Positions 60,432 to 64,000 of a stretch of 64,000 nt of DNA are shown here, piece after piece. Within the stretch, counting starts at the first letter, position 1; each line of letters opens with the position of its first letter. The stretch is from assembly GCA_030770535.1 (NCBI GenBank), contig JASVEC010000011.1, positions 806,001 to 870,000 on the forward strand. The letters run 5' to 3'. A program made the translations under genes and the position numbers. Below the pieces are notes generated by a model, which saw only the letters and a program-made list of their open reading frames with translations, was not told where the DNA came from and made no database searches. Origin of the DNA: Batkoa obscura. Taxonomy: Eukaryota; Entomophthoromycota; Entomophthoromycetes; Entomophthorales; Batkoaceae.

Positions 60432-61320
60432 TTTTTAGAAGCATAGGCGACTCCACATTTTCAGATGAAGAGGAATCTTTTAAAATAGATAAATAGGTAG
60501 AAACAATGTGCAACTTCAATTGAAGCTTTAATATTTTTCTTCACACCTAGCCATTCAACTTAAATAAGAAAAGTTCAATAACTACAAAATTTAACACAGT
60601 GCATAAAATGGCCTAAAAGCATTTGTTTAATAATAACTTAATTTTATTTTAGTTTATATTTTTAAGACTAACAATATAAAATAACTTTTAATATAATAAT
60701 ATTACATAATAAAACAGTTTGCAGCTAGATGTTTTTTATTGTTTTTAATTTGAAGTCAAATTATCTATAAAGTTAAAAATGTATAAAAAAGATATACAGT
60801 GTTTTTAAAAATTATTTTAAAAATAAATGCTTTTCAGTTTCTAGTTATTGAGAAAAAATGGCTGTTTAAAGTTGAATGCTTCAATTTTTAAAATAATTTT
60901 TAAAAACATTGTAGCTTTTAGATTTTATTAAAAAATATAAAAGTTATAGAAAATTTTTACAAGTTTCATTATTTTTTTACTTATGTTTGTTTTTATTGTT
61001 TTATAAAATTTGTTAATAAAAATTTTATGCTTATAATATTTCATAACTTATTTTTTATTATGCTTTATGCTTATAAATTAAAGTTTACTTTAATTATATA
61101 ACCTAAAACTCATCAACTATCAGATTTGTTTAAAGTTATAATACTGCATACAATAATTATTTTATTTAAAACATAATGTTTATTATATAATTAAATTTTA
61201 AACTTTATTTATATTTTCAGCTTTTATTATAAAATATTTTTTATTTTTTATACGTTTTTTTAATATGTTTTTATAAACAATAATAATGGTAAAAATCAAA
61301 TTATTACTATAGTTAAACCA
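60432..61320. other. extremely AT-rich sequence, probably decayed repeats
   Basis: Almost no G or C from 60600 on. It resembles the filler beside the family B elements at 24.9-25.2 kb. Confidence 0.4.
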
Positions 61321-61422
61321 GGTAGGGATGTATTTTTTTTAAGAATTTTACTAACAATCTTTCCGCTGAAATAGCGCTTAAAAAATGGAAAAAATAATAA
61401 TACCAAAAGAAACACCCCCAGA
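61321..61422 (-). mobile_element. ~100 bp TA-type MITE, family A, copy 13
   Basis: Minus orientation, GGTAGGGATGTATTTT to AACACCCCCAGA. Confidence 0.85.
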
Positions 61423-61474
61423 TATTAAAACTTTAAACCAAATTAATGTATTAAAGTTTATTAAAAAAAAAGTA

Positions 61475-61576
61475 TATGGGGATATATTTTTTTAAGAATT
61501 TTGCTAGCAGTTTTTCCGCCCAAATAATACTTAAAAAATGGAGAAAGTAATGAAACCAAAAAAAACACCCCCATAT
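61475..61576 (-). mobile_element. ~100 bp TA-type MITE, family A, copy 14
   Basis: Minus orientation, TATGGGGATATATTTT to ACACCCCCATA, flanked by TA on both sides. Confidence 0.9.
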
Positions 61577-61799
61577 ATCTTTAGTAATAGCATTTTTATT
61601 TTTAAGCAATATTAAAATAATAATAATAACACATTAATTGGTTTTAATATAAATTATCAGATGATATTTGATAAAAGGATTTTATAACTAATTTATTAAA
61701 GGTATCAAAAAAGCTAGCTGTGTTTTTAATAGCATTAATAATTTAATTGTTTTATTTTAAACTTTTTTTAATACTATTAACATACTTTTGTTTAATATA

Positions 61800-61905
61800 T
61801 ATGGGGATGTTTTTTTTGGTTTCATTATTTTTTCCATTTTTTAAGCGCTATTTGAGCGGAAAAATTATTAGTGAAATTCTTAAACAAAGAAATACATCCT
61901 CATAT
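61800..61905 (+). mobile_element. ~100 bp TA-type MITE, family A, copy 15
   Basis: Plus orientation, TATGGGGATGTTTTTTTTGG to ATACATCCTCATA. Near consensus. Confidence 0.9.
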
Positions 61906-62239
61906 AATCCTGGTTTAATTAACTTTTATTTTAAAAAATTAATTAAAAATTGATCTATTAAATAATATTATTATGAATTATAAAGTATATAAAAACTTGA
62001 TTAAAAAAGTCAAAAACCTTAAATTTAAGCTTTATAAGCATAATACCATTTTTTGTTTTAAAGCTAATAAACTTAAATAAAATTAATCATTTTTAAAAAA
62101 AAGTTAAATTTATTAAAAATAGCTTTGATTTTCTTATTATTAACTTTTCAAACTTTTTATTACTTGTATATTATAAAAACTTTAATAATTGTTTAATTAT
62201 TTTTAATAATAATTTGAAAAGCAAATTAAAATAAACAAA
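61906..62239. other. AT-rich filler between repeats
   Basis: No gene-like segment; probably degraded transposon sequence. Confidence 0.4.
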
Positions 62240-62361
62240 CTGCTGTAGAAGTTAACACTCAGTAGCTGGAGTTAAAAACAGCCTTTGCTTAATCAACTAG
62301 CTATAAATTAAAAAAAATTAGTTTATGTAACTAAAATAAACTTGAATTATAAAAAATAGCA

Positions 62362-62466
62362 TATGGGGATGTATTTTTCTGTTTAAGAATTTTACTAACA
62401 ATCTTTCCACTGAAATAGCACATAGAAATGGAAAAAATAATGAAGCCAAAAAAAACACCCCCATAT
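62362..62466 (-). mobile_element. ~100 bp TA-type MITE, family A, copy 16
   Basis: Minus orientation, TATGGGGATGTATTTTTC to ACACCCCCATA; head-to-head with copy 17, sharing the terminal bases. Confidence 0.9.
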
Positions 62467-62570
62467 GCGAGTGTTTTTTTTTGACTTCATCCCTTTCGCC
62501 ATCTTTTAAGCACTATTTTAGCGGAAAACCTGTTAGTAAAATTCTTAGACACAAAAAAACATCCCTACAT
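62464..62570 (+). mobile_element. ~100 bp TA-type MITE, family A, copy 17
   Basis: Plus orientation, TATGCGAGTGTTTTTT to ACATCCCTACAT. Confidence 0.88.
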
Positions 62571-63044
62571 AATAAGCTATAAATTATATAAGGTAAGTAT
62601 AATATTTTATATTGTTATAAAATCTATATAAGATATTATTTAAAAAACAGTGGCTTTATTAAAAATATAATATCAGGAAATAATTTAATAAAAAAGCCTT
62701 AAGCTATTATATTAAAAAATAATACTTATATTTTAACTAAGTGATTATATATATAAAATATGATAACAGTTGTTTTTTATTATAATTACCAAGTATGGAC
62801 ATCAAAATGAGGAGATAATATCCTTTGCAATTAAGTGGTAGATATTTTTATAGCAAATAAAAATAAAAACTCTGAATTAATTATATTATGTAAATCATAG
62901 TTAAATTAATTACAAGACTGTAGCTAGTTTTATAAACAAATTAAGTGCTTATTATATTATGATTAATTATAAAGCTGATAAAGCAATATTTCGTATTAGT
63001 TAAATTATATAATATCACTATTTTTGAAAGTGATAATTTTAAAG

Positions 63045-63243
63045 TAATAAGTGTGTATTTTTATGTTTAAAAATTTCATTAATAATTTTTTCACTCAAAT
63101 AATGGGGGTATTTTTTTTGGTTTCATTATTTTTTCGATTTTTTAAGCGTTATTTCAGCAGAAAAGTTGTTAGTAAAATTCTTAAAAAAAATACATTCCCT
63201 AATGCTTAAGAAATAATAAAACAATAAAACTAAAAAAAACACT
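63045..63243 (-). mobile_element. ~100 bp TA-type MITE, family A, copy 18, split by copy 19
   Basis: Left half 63045-63100 ends at CTCAAATA. The right half resumes after 63202 with TGCTTAAGAAATAATAAAAC and CTAAAAAAAACACT. The split is at the internal TA of AAATAGCGC. Confidence 0.8.
63101..63202 (+). mobile_element. ~100 bp TA-type MITE, family A, copy 19 (inside copy 18)
   Basis: AATGGGGGTATTTTTTTTGG to ATACATTCCCTAA, inserted into the internal TA of copy 18. Confidence 0.88.
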
Positions 63244-63682
63244 TTTTGATTAATTGTTTTAAAAAAGTGTTTTAATTTTATAATTTTATAATTATTTTAA
63301 ATATTTTTTTAAAAATATTTAAAAAGTTTATATAAAAAAATTAGCAATATTTCAAATTTATATTAGATAAAATAAATTATATTATTGTTTTTACTTTTGC
63401 TATTTTATTATTATTTTATATTTTATATTTTAAATTATAATAAAAAAATCAAAAAAAGCTTTTATAAAAAAATCAGCAATACTTAAAATTTATATAATTA
63501 AAATAAAGTTTATCTTTATTTTTATTTTATATTATTTTTTTATAAGCTTTTATATAATTTATTATTATTGTAAATTACTTTTTTATTTAATTTATATAAT
63601 TTACTTAACTGTTATATATTATCCTTTTATCTATAAATCTATTTTAATTGCTGAAATTTTTTTTTTGATTTATTATAAATAA
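63244..63682. other. extremely AT-rich filler
   Basis: Nearly pure A/T; contains a local imperfect duplication (AAAAAAATTAGCAATATT / AAAAAAATCAGCAATACT near 63335 and 63465). No gene. Confidence 0.45.
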
Positions 63683-64000
63683 TGTAAAATATTGCTTTAT
63701 TAACTCTCGGATTGATTATAACAGCAGTCACTTAAGCTGTTGTGTTCTCAAGTTCAGATACAACCAATTCAGAGTCCCTTATTTTGATTTGCTGCGAGAA
63801 TTTATAACTTCACATTGCAAAGAATATTATCTTCTCGTTTTAATATCCATACTTGATGGAATATAAAAGAGATTCTTCAACATGATAACTCGAAGCTTTC
63901 TAATTGAATTACTCCCTGATATCGTACCTTTAATAAAGCCACCAAATCTTTCTGACAATATCTTACGTAAATTTTACATTAGTATATTTCGTTCTATTTA
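63683..64000. mobile_element. family B foldback element, left arm, cut by window end
   Basis: Begins TGTAAAATATTGC and then follows the arm of the 25.5 kb element with few differences (AATTCAGAGTCCC, GATTTGCTGCGAGAATTT, AATCTTTCTGACAATATC). A fairly young copy whose other arm lies beyond the window. Confidence 0.88.

Larger units (their letters stand above)
62240..62995. mobile_element. decayed family B foldback arm, split by a MITE pair
   Basis: Aligns to the right arm and centre of the element at 25.5-26.6 kb: ACTCAGTAGCTGGAGTTAAA, AGTTTATGTAACTAAAATAA, AATAAGCTATAAATTAT, and the end AAAGCAATATTTCGTA. Most former G/C positions are now A/T. The MITE pair at 62362-62570 interrupts it. Confidence 0.75.

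Noticed and set aside
1-64000. tRNA, rRNA, CRISPR arrays and LTR-type elements
   Set aside because: Looked for by eye (T-loop words, regular spaced repeats, reverse-transcriptase motifs) and not found. A covariance-model and domain search would be decisive.

Overview
The window is a strongly AT-rich piece of a fungal nuclear genome. Genes are split by short GT-AG introns of about 45-80 bases. Recognisable products include a Bcy1-type PKA regulatory subunit with a docking domain, COX13/COX6A, an Erg3-type sterol desaturase, a recyclin-1/Pof6-type F-box protein with a CAAX box, an Mms22/Mus7-type repair scaffold, an Opy2-like membrane sensor and a Grainyhead/CP2 transcription factor. Asparagine runs, dense introns and low GC would fit an early-diverging lineage such as the Entomophthoromycotina, but the window alone cannot settle the species.

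Layout. 1.2-10.3 kb: an Nhp10-like HMG-box protein, the PKA regulatory subunit, two tandem lipid-droplet-associated hydrolase (LDAH) genes, and COX13. 11-23.8 kb is the densest coding block: a ~2,400-residue Mms22/Mus7-like protein, an Rcy1/Pof6 homologue and ERG3. 23.8-30.2 kb holds no gene; it carries nested non-coding transposons. 30.2-31.9 kb is the Grainyhead-like gene. 32-39.8 kb is gene-poor, with a broken F-box-like gene at 37.1-38.5 kb. 39.8-49.9 kb holds a Ser/Cys-rich wall protein, a NodB protein with degenerate catalytic motifs, UBR7, the Opy2-like gene, a zeta-class GST (maleylacetoacetate isomerase), a small five-exon KPWE-motif gene of the C6orf226/Pex39 family, and isovaleryl-CoA dehydrogenase. 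After 50 kb only an Old Yellow Enzyme and a RhoGAP gene remain; the rest is repeat-rich.

Functional threads. PKA regulation, HOG-pathway sensing (Opy2-like) and Rho control (RhoGAP) are signalling genes. MAAI, IVD and the Pex39 candidate form a compact group linked to amino-acid catabolism and organelle metabolism. Mms22 and Nhp10 act on chromatin and damaged replication forks.

The most notable non-coding content is a family of ~100 bp inverted-repeat elements (20 copies counted here) that insert at TA and nest in each other. There is also a ~1.1 kb long-arm foldback element whose old copies look as if C/G had been converted to T/A, and two further TA-flanked palindromic elements. No tRNA, rRNA, CRISPR array or retrovirus-like element was recognised.
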